From contig NZ_CAPS01000078.1 in NCBI RefSeq assembly GCF_000333955.1, positions 1 through 32,238 on the forward strand: DNA of 32,238 bases. The letters run 5' to 3'. The notes under the pieces are model-generated. The model was given only the letters and a program-made list of their open reading frames with translations. It did not search any database and had not been told where the DNA came from. The DNA is from Rhodococcus sp. AW25M09 (GTDB taxonomy: Bacteria > Actinomycetota > Actinomycetes > Mycobacteriales > Mycobacteriaceae). Both the position numbers and the translations under genes were made by a program. Below, piece by piece: positions 15,372 through 28,400 of the stretch. How positions within the stretch are numbered: the stretch's first letter is position 1; each line of letters starts with the position of its first letter.

Positions 15372-15470
15372 TGTGTCCCCTGGTAGTAGTAATTCGCATT
15401 CGACCGCATTGGTACCGAACGCCGATGGTATTCGTACGGGTGCTCCCCGAGATGAAGAACACGCCAAACG

Positions 15471-18400
15471 TTATTCAGATGTATTCCCCAAATGGAAATC
15501 GACGATGGGCGCGATCACGTCGGCCGCATCGGCATTGGTCATTTCGTTGTGGAACACCTCGACGTCGTGGATGACAATATCGCCTGTCACGTACGGTCGC
15601 CATTCCTGAGGTGATCTGACAATTCCGTCGCTTGCACCCTTCGTTGCGGAAAAGAACAAAACATCTCCGTCGAACACGTCCGGGACGAACTCGGCCATTA
15701 TGCGGGTCGAGTTCTCGAAGCCGGCGTTGATCCTTCGCAGATGATCGGCGGTGACTCCGGTCGTCTGCCCCAGCGACTCATCGAGCAGTTCGACGCCTCG
15801 CTCGTACGTCAACGGCTCGGCCGCCGACTGAGCCGTCAGGTCGAGCCCCAAGCCGGCCAGCAGATTCTCCACGCTCAACGCTCCGTCGATCGCGTCGTCG
15901 TCGTGGCCGTCGACGTAGCTGTCCAGCAGCGCGAGAGTACGAACCTCGCTGCCGGTGCTGCGCAACTCCACGGCGATCGCGTGGGCGAGCGAGCCGCCGA
16001 GCGACCATCCGAGCAGGTGATACGGACCCACCGGCTGGACGGCGCGAATTTCGTCGGCGTATCGATGGGCGAGGTCGCGAATCGAGCCGAAGGTCGTCCC
16101 TTCCACGATGCTCGGCAGCTGCAGGCCGTACACCGGACGGTCGTCGGTCAGTTTCGAGACGATACCGGCGTATCCCCACGACAACCCGATGCCGGGGTGG
16201 ACGCAGAACATCGGTGCCTTCGACCCTGTGCTGCGCAGCGGAATGACCACTCCGAACACCGAATCGAGATCGGCACCCGCGGCGTCCGCGTCGGAGGCGA
16301 TCCGCGCAGCCAGGCCGGCCGGTGTCGGATCGACGAACAGCGCCTGCAGGGGTACTCGAACCCCGATGGCGTTTTCGATGGCCGGCACAATTTTCGTTGC
16401 CACCAGCGAGGTTCCGCCGAGCTCGAAGAAGTTGTCGTCCATGCCGACTCGCTCCACACCGAGGACCTGGGCGAACGCGTCGGCGATCGCAGCTTCCGCG
16501 TCGGTACTCGGTGCCCGGTACGGAGTGGTCGACACCGTCAGCTCCGGTATCGGTAGTGCCCGACGGTCGAGCTTGCCCACAGGCGTGAGTGGAATGTCCT
16601 CGAGCTCGATGATGGTCGACGGAACCATGTGGCGCGGAAGCAGCTTGGCCACTCGATCGCGCAGAGATTCTGCGTCGATCGTCGCGCCGTCTGCCGCCAG
16701 TACGTAGGACACGAGGACTGTGTCACCGGACGCAGCCGTGTGTCCGATCGTGGCGGCGAATCCGACCTGATCCTGCTCGGTGAGGGCAGAGTCGATCTCG
16801 CCGAGCTCGATGCGGAAGCCGCGCACCTTGACCTGGAAGTCACTGCGCCCGACGAACTCGACGCTACCTGCGCTTCCCCAGCGCACGACATCTCCGGTCC
16901 GGTACATCCGATCCCCAGGAGTACCGAATGGATCGGCGACGAAGCGTTCGGACGTCAGTCCGAACCGATCGAGGTAACCACGGGCTGTACCGGGACCGGC
17001 GATGTACAGCTCTCCCGGCACACCCGCGGGAACTGCGCGGAGCCGCGAATCGAGAACCATGTAGCGGAATCCGATTGCGGGTTTTCCGACGTCGACCACG
17101 CCGCCGGGTACGAGCGGACCACCGACGCTGGCCTGGATCGTGGTCTCGGTCGGACCGTAGCCGTTGAACATCCTGCGTCCCGGTGCCCATCTCGCCACCA
17201 GTTCCGGCGTGCAGGCTTCGCCGCCGACGGCCAGCACTCGGACGGTGCCGAGCCTCGACTCGTCGATCGACGACAGCGCGGCAGGCGTCAGGAACGCGTG
17301 TGTGACGTGTTCGGCTTCGAGCAGGTCGGCCAGCTCACCGCCACCGAAGACCCCGGGCGGCACGATCACGACCGTGGCTCCGACTCCGAATGCCATCGTC
17401 AGTTCGTAGATCGACGCGTCGAAACTCGGTGAGGCGATGTGCGAAACCCGCGAATCCCTGGTGGGACGGAACCGCTCGAGGACCTCGGCCTGCAGATTGG
17501 CCAAGCCGCGATGGCGCACCGCGACACCCTTGGGCCTTCCGGTCGAACCCGAGGTGTAGATCAGGTAGGCGGGGTGGTCGATGTGAAGGGTGGCAGTTCG
17601 CTCGGTATCGGTCACGGCGTCCGCCGGGTAGCGCGACAACTCGGCCGAGATCTCGGGATCGTCCAGAACCAGCCACGGGACGGTGTCGGGCAGCGATTGC
17701 CTGCTGTCGATGTCGGTCAGACCCATGGCGGCGTGGGAATCTTCGAGCATGTGCGTGATTCGATCCGCCGGGTAGTTCGGATCGACGGGCAGGAACGCGG
17801 CACCGGTCTTGGCGACCGCCCACACCGACAGCACCGATTCGATAGATCGAGGCAGCGCCAACGCGACGAAAGTTTCGGGACCGACGCCGTAGTCGATCAG
17901 CATCCGAGCGATCCGATTCGACCAACTGTCGAGGTCGGCGTAGGACAGGCTCACACCCCGGTATGTCAGGGCGACCGCATACGGGTCGAGAGCTACCGAC
18001 GCGGCCAGTAGCTCCGGCCAGGTCCGAACTGCGACATCTGTCTTCCCTCGCGCCGGTGCCAACGCCTTCTGCTCGTCGGTGTCGAGGATTTCGATGTCTC
18101 CGACAACCGTGTGGCGGTCGCGCCCGACAGCATCGAGTACACGGATCAGTCGACCCGCGATCGCCTCGACGCTGGCTGCATCGAACAGTGATGTTGCGTA
18201 ATCGAAGGCTGCCTCGAAGCCGGCCGGACGACCTTCGTCGTCGAACGTCTCGGACAGCAGCAACTGAAGATCCTGCTTGGCAACCGGAACGTCGAAGTCG
18301 AAGCCTTCGACGCGTAGGCCGGGTAGCTCGATCGAGGCCTTTTCGTTGTTCTGGAACGACAGCGCCACCTGTGAAAGCGGCGCATAGGCCGTCGAGCGAG

Positions 18401-19489
18401 TGGGGTTGAGAACCTCGACGATTCTCTCGAACGGCATCTCGGTGTGATCGAAGGCGTCGAGATCGTGTGCCTTGACCTGGTTCAGCAGATCACCGAACGT
18501 CACGGATTCGTCCACTCGGCTCCGCAGCACGAGCGTGTTGACGAACATACCGACGAGGCCGTCGAGGGCCGCGTCCCCGCGTCCGGCAACCGGGGTGGTG
18601 ATCGCGATGTCGTCGGTGCCGCTCAGCCGAGCCAGAACCACCGCGAATGCCGCATGCAGGACCATGAACATACTGACGCTCTGCTCGCGAGTGATCTCGA
18701 CGAGCGTCCGATGGATGTCGACATCGACCGTGAAGCGAACTCGGCCTCCGCGGAAGTCCTGAGTGGTCGGTCTCGGTCGATCGGTCGGCAACGGCAACAC
18801 GTCGGGAAGGCCGGCGAGTGCTGTGGACCAATGCGCGAGCTGCGCCGCCGCCACACTCGACGCGTCCTTCTCGTCTCCGAGCAAAGAACGCTGCCAGATC
18901 GTGTAGTCGGCGTATTGGACGGGTAGCGGTTGCCACTCCGGCGCGCGTCCTGCACTGCGAGCCGAGTACGCGAGAACTACGTCGCGAGCCAAAGGTGCCA
19001 TCGACGCGCCGTCGGCTGCGATGTGGTGCACCACCATCGCGAGCACGAAGACCGGATCGCCGGCGTCGTCGCCGGCACCGAGCACCTCGAACAGCTCGAC
19101 ATGTACCGGGATTTCGCTGGTCACGTCGAACCCTCGACCGGCCAGCAGAGCCACGCGGTCGGTCAGCACTCCGGCATCGATCTGTTCGGATTCGACTGCC
19201 GGCGCGACATCGGTAGCCGGATGGACCAGCTGCTCCGGGAATTCGGGGCCATCGGGGAATGTCGTGCGCAGCGACTCGTGGCGTTCGAGAACATCGACCA
19301 CCGCCGCGGCCAACGCGGCAGTGTCCAGCTGTCCGGTCAGTTTCACTACCAACGGCACGTTGTATGCCGCCGACGAGGTGTCGAACTGGTTGATGAACCA
19401 CATACGTTGCTGAGCGAGCGAGAGCGGAATGTGCTCCGGACGCACCACGGCAACCAGAGCCGGACGCTGCGTTCGAGTGTCTGCGCTGC
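15471..19489 (-). other. NRPS: terminal C-A-T-TE module
   Basis: The condensation domain is LCL type ([24 protein letters not shown] at about 19009-19033). Adenylation pocket residues by eye are Asp, Ala, Tyr, Phe, Ala, Gly, Gly, Ile, Gln, Lys (from [23 protein letters not shown] and [12 protein letters not shown]). The polar Tyr and Gln are unusual and could fit a substrate with a hydrogen-bonding group, but no known code matches. The carrier reads [10 protein letters not shown], common in last modules. The thioesterase (about 16255-15480) has GWSLGG with the Ser codon at 16002-16004, an Asp in LLDSY, and His in EVFHNEM, a complete triad. Release may be by hydrolysis or cyclisation; the sequence alone does not decide. 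Confidence 0.88.
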
Positions 19490-22400
19490 CGACCGCGTTC
19501 GCCAATCCCGACACCGTGGGCGTCTCGAAGATCGTGCGAACGCCGATCGCGCTGTCGAATTCCGAATTGAGCCGAGCGATCACCCGGGTAGCGCTGAGCG
19601 AGTCGCCGCCGAGCTCGAAGAAGCTGTCGTCGGCGCCGACTCGGTCGACTTCGAGGATCTCGGCGAACACAGCCGCGACGGTCAGTTCGGCAGGCGTGCT
19701 CGGCTCACGGTAGGACGTGGCCGATCCGAATTCCGGAATCGGCAGTGCAGCGCGGTCGAGCTTGCCGACGGGAGTCAAGGGAATCGACTCGAGCACCACG
19801 ATGGCGCTGGGCACCATGTGAGACGGCAACGCAGCCGCGAGATGATCACGCAGGACCACGGTGTCGAACGTGTCGACGGACTCTGCCGGGCTATCACCCG
19901 TCAAGCGCACGTATGACACGAGAACAGTCGCCCCTGACGGCCCCGGTGTGCCGAAGGTCGCAGCGAAATCGACCGCAGGATGCGCCGAGAGCGCAGCGTC
20001 GATTTCGCCGAGTTCGATGCGGAATCCACGCACCTTGACCTGGGAATCGCTTCTGCCGACGTACTCGATGGTCAGATCTGCCGACCACCGCACGACATCG
20101 CCGGTGCGGTACATCCGCGCGCCGGGCCCACCGAACGGATCGGCGACGAATCGCTCTGCCGTCAGGCCCATTCGATCGTGGTAACCACGGGCCAAGCCGA
20201 CACCTGCGAGGTACAGCTCTCCGGCCACCCCGACGGGAACGGGCTGCAGCCGTGAATCCAGGACCACCTCGTACACGCCGCGCACGGGTCCGCCGATCGA
20301 CACCGGCTCGCCGGCAACCATCGGTGCACTGATGTTGGACATGATCGTGGCCTCGGTCGGTCCGTACCCGTTGAACAGGTTGCGGCCGGGGGCCCACTTG
20401 CCGACCAACTCGGCCGGGACGGCCTCGCCGCCGACGACGACGTCGGCGAACGAGTCGAGACCGCTCGGGTCGACAGATGCCAACGCAGACGGAGTGATGA
20501 ATCCGTGTGTGACCGCTTCCGATGCCAGCAACGATGCGAGTTCTTCGCCGCCGTACACCGTTGGCGGAACGATCACCATCGTGGCACCGACGCCGAATGC
20601 GAGCAAATATTCGAGCACGGAGGCATCGAAGCTCGGCGACGAAACGTGAAGCGTACGAGAGTCTTTCGTGACCCCGTATCGCTCGCGCTGCTCGGTCGCG
20701 AAATTGTCGAGGCCGGAGTGGGTGACCACGACCCCCTTCGGGACGCCGGTCGAACCCGACGTGTAGATCGTGTACGCCGCGCTTTCGAGAGTGACACGAC
20801 CGTGACGCTCGCTGTCGGCTATGGGCTCGTCGCTGACAGCGTTCGGGCCGTTCGTGGCGAGATCGTCCAGAACGATCCACGGCACGGTCGACGGCAGGTC
20901 GTCGAGATGGGCACGGGTGGTGACACCGAAGCTCGCGCCGGAGTCCGCCAGCATGTGCTCGATGCGATCGGCCGGGTAGTTCGGATCGACCGGGACGAAT
21001 GCGGCGCCGGACTTGGCGACCGCCCACACGGTCAGCACGGACTCGATGGACCGTGCGATGCCGAGCGCGACGAAAGTCTCGGTACGAACGCCGTGGTTCA
21101 GCAGAATTCGAGCGAGCCTGTTCGACCGTCGGTCCAGCTCTCGGTACGTCAGTTCTCCGTCGACACTGCGCAACGCGATGGCGGCCGGGTCGATGGCTGC
21201 GGCGTCGGAGAAGATGTCCGGCAACAACCGTGTCGAACGGCCGTCCGGTCCGAATACCGGTGCCAAGGCCGCGAATTCGGATTCGGCGAGCAGGCCGAGC
21301 CGAGCCACGGGCCGTTGTTCGTCCGCCAGTACCGCACCGAGTACTCGCTCGACTCGATCGACGATGGCGTCGACGTCCTCGAGCTCGAACAGTTCGGGCA
21401 GGTACTTGGCCTTGAGGTTCAGGCGCTCGTCGACGGACGAGACCAGAGTCAATGGGTAGTGCGCAGCATCGGTTCCGAGAATGTCCGTTACCTGCATGCC
21501 TGCGAAATCTGTTGCCGCAGAAGCGCCGGCTCGATCGACCGGGTACGACTCGAACACCGTCAGTGTGTCGAAAGCGACCCCGGCACCAGCCGCGCGCTGG
21601 ATGTCGGTCAAGCCGAGGTAGTGGTGGTCGAGCAGCGAAGCCTGCTCCGCCTGCACACGATCGACGAGAGCGCCGAGCGTCTCGTTCGGATCGAGTGTGA
21701 CCCGAACGGGCAGCGTATTGATGAAGAGCCCGATCATTGCCTCGATGCCGGGGACCTCCGGAGGACGTCCCGACACGGTCGCACCGAACACGACGTCGTC
21801 TCGACCGGTCAGCGTCGCGAGCACGATGCCCCATGCGGTCTGAACCAAAGTGTTCAGAGTCGACCCACGACGTGCAGCGAAATCGCGCAGGGCAGCTGTC
21901 GTCTCGATCGACAACGAGCGCTCGGTCTCGCGCGAGACCGTGGACAACTGCCGACCCCGATCACCGGTGACCAGCAGCGTCGGCTCCTCGACGCCGGCCA
22001 TCGCGCTGACCCACTGCGCGGTGGAGATCGCGACGTCACGCTGCCGCATCCAGGTCAGGTAATCCCGATACGCGGGCACCCGCGGAAGCATCGAGTCGTC
22101 GGCCTCGGTGACGTAGAGCGTGATCAATTCCTTCACGACCAGTGGCGTCGACCATCCGTCCAACAGGATGTGGTGGTTGGTCAGCAGCAGTCGCCAATGA
22201 TCGTCGGCGAGGGTGATCAGGGTGAACCGAAGCAGCGGGGCGGAGTCCATCTCGAACCGAACACCGCGATCGGCCTCGAGCACTGCTTCCAGTGCCGCCT
22301 CGACATCGGCTTCACCGCGCAGATCGACCTCGGACCAGGGAACGGTGACCGATTTCTGCACGATCTGCAGAGACTCTCCGGTGCTGTTGTTTACGAACGC

Positions 22401-25400
22401 TGCTCGCAGGTTCGGATGACGAGAGACGAGCTTGTCGACAGCGGAGTGCATCCGCGCCGCATCGACGGTCCCGCGCAGTTCGAGGCCGAGCTGAACCATG
22501 TAGGCGTCCACGCCTGCAGTGTCGCTGCCGACCTCGCCCGCGAGACGCGCATGGAACAGCAATCCGGCCTGCAGTGGCGACATCGACCACACGTCGTCGA
22601 GATCGGGGAATCGCGTCTCCAGCACCTCGATGGAGCGCTGATCGATGTCGACCAATTCCAGATCCGACGGAGTGAAACCACCCGCATCCTCGGACGAGGC
22701 GTGCTCGGTGATCGCGGTGAGGGCTTGCGTCCACAACTCGATCAAACGATCGACCTCGTCGGCACCGAGAATGCCTGCCGGGAACGCGAAGGTCGCGTCC
22801 AACCGCGGACCGTCGGGTGTGGACGTCGTGACGGCATTGATGTCCAACGCGGCCGGGACGGGCATGTCCGGGTTCTGCGCGTCGCCCAGTTCCGCGTCGG
22901 CCACGGGAATCCAGCCGACATCGGCCATGCCCTCGGTCGATCCGGTCGAGAAGCGCCCGAGATAGTTGAAACTGACCTGCGGGGCGGAGTAGCCGGACAA
23001 AGCGTCGGTTCCCACTGGATCGAGGTACCGCAGCATGCCGTAGCCGATGCCGTGATCGGGAATCTCGAGTAGTTGCTCCTTGACGGCCTTGATCAGCGCT
23101 CCGGCGGAATCTCCGCCCGACAACGCGTCGGCGATGTCCACGGTGGCGAGGTCGAGCCGCACCGGGAAGATCGTGGTGAACCAGCCGACAGTCCTGCCGA
23201 GATCGGCACCGGGCACCACAGCGTCCTCACGCCCGTGGCCTTCCAAGGTGATCAGCGCGGTCCGTACCGCGGCACCGCGTTCGCGACGCCAAGCGGTCAG
23301 AGCCAAGGCCAGTCCGGCCAGGAGGCCGTCGTTGACGCTGCCACGGAAGACCTCGGGGACGGTCGTGAGCAGTCGCTCGGTCACCTCGACCGGCAGCGAG
23401 GTGCGGATCCGCTGCACGGTCGCGTCGACGTCGACGCTCTTGTCCAGTGGGCGCGAACCGATGGTCGGATCCGGGCCGTCGAGGATGCGCTGCCACAACT
23501 GGAGTTCGGTCGTGCGGCTTGCGGTGACCTCGGTCAATCCGGTCGACCACCGCCGCATGGAGGTGCCGATCGGTGCCAGCACAGGTTCGTCGCCGGCAAC
23601 GATCTGGCTCCATGCCGTCGCGAGATCCGGAACGATGATTCGCCAGGACACGCCGTCGATGACGAGGTGATGCGCGACGATCAGAAGTCGGCCGGACCCA
23701 TCGGAGCCCCGGAACCACACCATCTGCACCATGACACCGTCAGCGGGGACCAATCGATCTGCTGCGGCATCGAGTTCCGTTGCGGCACGGGACGAGAAGT
23801 CGGCACCGTGGATCGAATCCACGGAGACCGCATGGATGACCGACGAGGAAGACACCGCGCCGATCGGAGCTACTTCCTCGTGCCAGATGCCGTCGGCGTC
23901 GACGAACAGCCTCGACCGCAGCATGTCGTGGCGATCGAGTACTGCTTGAACGGTGCGCTCGAGCGTGTGGCGATCGATATCGACCGGCAGCTGAAGCAAT
24001 GCGGTCTGGGTGTAGCGACCGAAGTCGTTGCTGCGGTCCAACATCCACCGAACGACCGGTGTCAGCGGGAGCGGGCCCACTCCCCCACCTTCGAGCTCGT
24101 CCAGCACTACGGCGTCGCCACCGAGAACAACGACCTCGGCCAAAGCAGCGACGGTCTTGCGCTCGAAGATGTCGCGTGGGGCCAGAACGAGGCCGGCGGC
24201 CTTGGCGCGCGAGACGAGCTGAATGGACATGATGCTGTCGCCGCCGAGAGCGAAGAAGGAATCGTCGACGCCGACCGCGTCGAGCCCGAGGACGTCGGCG
24301 AACAGGCCGGCAAGAATGGACTCGACTTCGGTTGCGGGCAAACGGCTTTCGGTGACGTTGGCGGAGAAGTCCGGAGCGGGCAGGGCGCGGCGATCGAGCT
24401 TCCCGTTGGCGGTCAGTGGCAACTCGTCCAGCACGATCAGGGCCGCGGGCACCATGTACGACGTCAGTGTGGTGCCCACGAAATCGAGAACGGCAGAATG
24501 GTCCAGTGTCCGGCCTGCTTCGGCGACGACGTAGCCGATCAGACGATCACCGAAGCCGTCGTCGCGTACCGACACCACGGAGGCCGCGACGCCGTCGAAT
24601 GCGAGCAGGGCGCTTTCGATCTCGCCGAGTTCGATGCGGAATCCGTTCAACTGGACCTGCATGTCACTGCGGCCGAGGTATTCGAGTGCCCCGTCGCGAT
24701 TCCACCTGGCGGTGTCACCGGTGCGGTACATCCGTGATCCCGCCGCGCCGGATGGATCTGCCACGAAGCGGGTGGCCGACAGCCCGGTCCGGCCGAGGTA
24801 GCCGCGAGAGAGCTGTGCCCCGGAGACGTACATTTCCCCGGTCACACCCGGCGGCACAGGATTGAGACGGGTGTCGAGGACGGCGACGCTCAATGCCGGA
24901 ATTGCCTGACCGACGACGCTGGCCGAGGCCGAGGCGGCGAATGCTTCGGTCAGGGCCAAGTGGCTCACGTGGATCGTCGTCTCGGTGATGCCGTACATGT
25001 TGACCAGGGTCGGCGCGGATTCGTCGTGTCGGGCGTACCAGCGACCCAACTGTCCGAGATCGAGTGCCTCACCGCCGAAGATCACGTACCTCAGCGAGAG
25101 TTCTGTGCCGTCGTCGGAGGGCCCGACGGCTGCGGTGGCAGCTCTGTCGGCTTCGGCGAACTGGTAGAACGCTGTCGGTGTCTGGTTGAGCACCGTGACC
25201 TTCTCGCGTACCAACAACTCGCGGAACAGCTCCGGCGAGCGTGCCGTGTAGTAATCGACGACGACGAGAGTCCCGCCGTGCAGCAAGGGTCCCCACAGCT
25301 CCCACACCGAGAAGTCGAACGCGTACGAGTGGAACATCGTCCAGACGTCGCGGTCGTCGAATTCGAACAGCTCGGCAGTGTTGGCAAAGAGGGTGGCCAC

Positions 25401-28400
25401 GTTGCGGTGTGCGATCTGCACGCCCTTGGGGCGGCCGGTACTTCCCGAGGTGTAGATGACGTACGCGATCGAATCTGCGTTGGTTCTCCCCGAACGATCT
25501 GCATCGGTCAGCGGGTTGCCCGAGACGTTGCTGAGCTCGGCCATCAGTTCCGGTGAATCGACGAGAAGGGTATCGAGATCGGAGGCCGGTACCGCTGCGC
25601 TGTCGGCGACGGTGGAGATCACGCAGACGGGCGAAGCGTCTTCGAGCATGAACGCAAGCCGGTCGGCGGGGTACGAGACGTCGATGGGCAGATACCCGCC
25701 GCCGGACTTGATGACCGCGAGCAGAGCCACGATCAGTTCCTCGTTGCGCGGCATCGCGACCGCCACGAGCGATTCCGACGTCACCCCGCGAGCGACGAGA
25801 ACTCTGGCGAGTCGGCTCGAACGTTCGTCCAGTTCGGCGTAGGTCATCGAACGATCACCGAAGACGACGGCGCGTGAATCCGGGAATTGTGCAGCGGCAG
25901 AAGCGAACCGATCGGCCAAAGTCGCATCGTCCGCGGCGATGCCCGCATGGTTCCATTCGTTCGTCATCGCATCGAGCTCGCCGGGGAGCAGCACGTCGAC
26001 GTCTCCGACGACACTCTCGGGATCGGCCGTCACTGCGGCGAGCACTGCCCCGAATCGCGCCGAGAATTCCTGGACCGAGGATTCCTCGAACAGATCGACC
26101 GCGTACGTGATCGCGGCCGTCATCCCTGACGGTGCACCGGACTCGTCGAACTGCTCTGCAACGGTCAGTTGCAGATCGAACTTCGCCACGTGTGCATCGA
26201 TGTCGACGGCTTCCACCGTGAGTTCCGGCAGTTCGAGCGTCGCCGAGGTGTTGTTCTGGAATTCGAGCAGCACCTGGAACAGCGGCGAATGGTCGGTGGA
26301 GCGGGCCGGGTCGAGAACGTCGACCAACCGCTCGAACGGTACGTCGGTGTTGTCGAACGCGGCCAGATCGGCAGCGCGCGTGGAACGAAGCAGGTCGGTG
26401 AACGAGAGCTTCGGTGCGACCTCGGTGCGCAGAACCAACGTTCCGACGAACATGCCGACCAGGTCGTCGAGTGCTGCGTCGCCGCGTCCGGCGATCGGAG
26501 TGCCGACCGCGATGTCCTCGGTGCCACTGATGCGGGCCATCAGGATCGACCATGCCGCGTGCACGGCCATGAAGACCGTTGCCTCGTTGCTACGAGCGAT
26601 GTCGATCAGCGCTGCATGAGTGTCACGATCGATCTCGAACCGAACACTGTTGCCGCGCAACGACTGGCGGGCGGGTCGTGGATGATCCAGCGGCAGCGGG
26701 AGTACCTCGGGCAGGTCCGCCAGGGCGGTCTTCCAGAAGTTCAACTGCTGCGCAGCCAGCGAGGAGGGATCGGACTCGTCGCCGAGCACCGCGCGCTGCC
26801 ATACTGCGAAGTCCGCGTACTGGACGTCGAGTGGGGCCCACATCGGCGCGGTATCCGCGGTGCGAGCTCCATAGGCCACCATCACATCTCGCGCCAGCGG
26901 TGCCATCGATGCTCCATCGGCGGCGATGTGATGCACGACGATCGAGAGCACGAACTGGTCGGGAGCCAGCCGGTACAGGACCGCGCGGAACGGCAGATCG
27001 ATCGAGACATCGAATCCCGTGGCGGCAGCAGCGGAGATGGCCGATACGACATCGGCGGGATCGAGATCGACGACCTGCAGTTCTGTGCTCGCCGTCTCGA
27101 CGTCGAGAATGTTCTGCTCGGGTCGTTCCCCACGGGTGGGGAAGACCGTGCGCAGCGACTCGTGTCGCTGCAAGACGTCGGCTACGGCCGCACTCATCGC
27201 AGCGATGTCGAGTCGACCCGTCAGACGCACCGCGAGCGGGATGTTGTATGCCGCCGAGGTCACATCGAATTGGTTGATGAACCACATCCGTTGCTGAGCC
27301 AGGGACAACGGAATCGAATCCGGTCGCGGCTGCGCGACGAGTGCGGGACGGCGAACCGTGCCGACCGAGTCGCTCTGCACACGAACTGCAAGCGACTCGA
27401 CGGTCGGTGCCTCGAACAATGCACGCACGCTGATGGCGGTGTCGAGCGCCGAGTTGACTCGTGCGGTGAGTCTGGTGGCACTGAGGGAGTCGCCGCCCAG
27501 ATCGAAGAAGCTGGAGTCGATTCCGACCGCGTCGATCCCGAGTACCTCGCCGAAGATGTCGGCGATGACTCGCTCGGTCTCGTTGCGCGGCGCACGCGAG
27601 TCGGTTCCGAGATGGAGCTCGGGCGCGGGCAGTGCATTGCGGTCCAACTTGCCGGCCGGGGTCAACGGAATCGACTCCAGCGCGACGAAGGCGGTCGGGA
27701 TCATATGGGTGGGAAGCGAATTCGAGACGTGGGTACGCAGCGCCGCTGCATCGACCTGCCGGCCGGGAAGCGGCAGTACGTAAGCGACCAGAATAGTGTT
27801 TCCGGTCGGGCCGTCGACGCCGACCGTGGTGGCGAACTCGACATTCGGATCATCGGTCAGGACAGCATCGATCTCGCCCAACTCGATGCGGAAACCGCGC
27901 ACCTTGACCTGGAAGTCGCTACGTCCGACGTACTCGAGCGTTCCGGAATCGGTCCATCGCACGACATCTCCGGTGCGGTACATCCGAGCGCCCGGCTCGC
28001 CGAACGGGTCGGCGACGAATCGCTCCGCCGTCAGACCGAATCGGCAATGGTATCCACGCGCCAGTGCCGGCCCGGCGAGGTACAGCTCACCCGCAACACC
28101 GACCGGCACGGGGTGCAACCGTGCGTCGAGCACGACCTCACTGAAACCGATTGTCGGAGAGCCGATATCGATGGGCGAGTCGACGTGCAGCTGGTCGCTG
28201 ATGGACGAGAAGATCGTGGCTTCGGTGGGACCGTAGGCATTGAACATACGACGGCCCGGTGCCCAGCGTGCGACGAGCTCGGGCGGGCACACGTCACCAC
28301 CGGTGGCAACGACACGCAACTCGGTCAGGCCCTCCGGATCGACCGAAGCCAGCGCAGCGGGGGTGACGAACGCATGCGTGACGTGTTGTTCGGCGAGCAA

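Noticed and set aside
20505..23072. Plus-strand 855-codon open frame
   Set aside because: It is antisense to the NRPS, which shows full domain motifs in its own frame. The frame's product is Arg/Gly/Asp-rich without any recognisable domain, a usual by-product of high-GC coding DNA.
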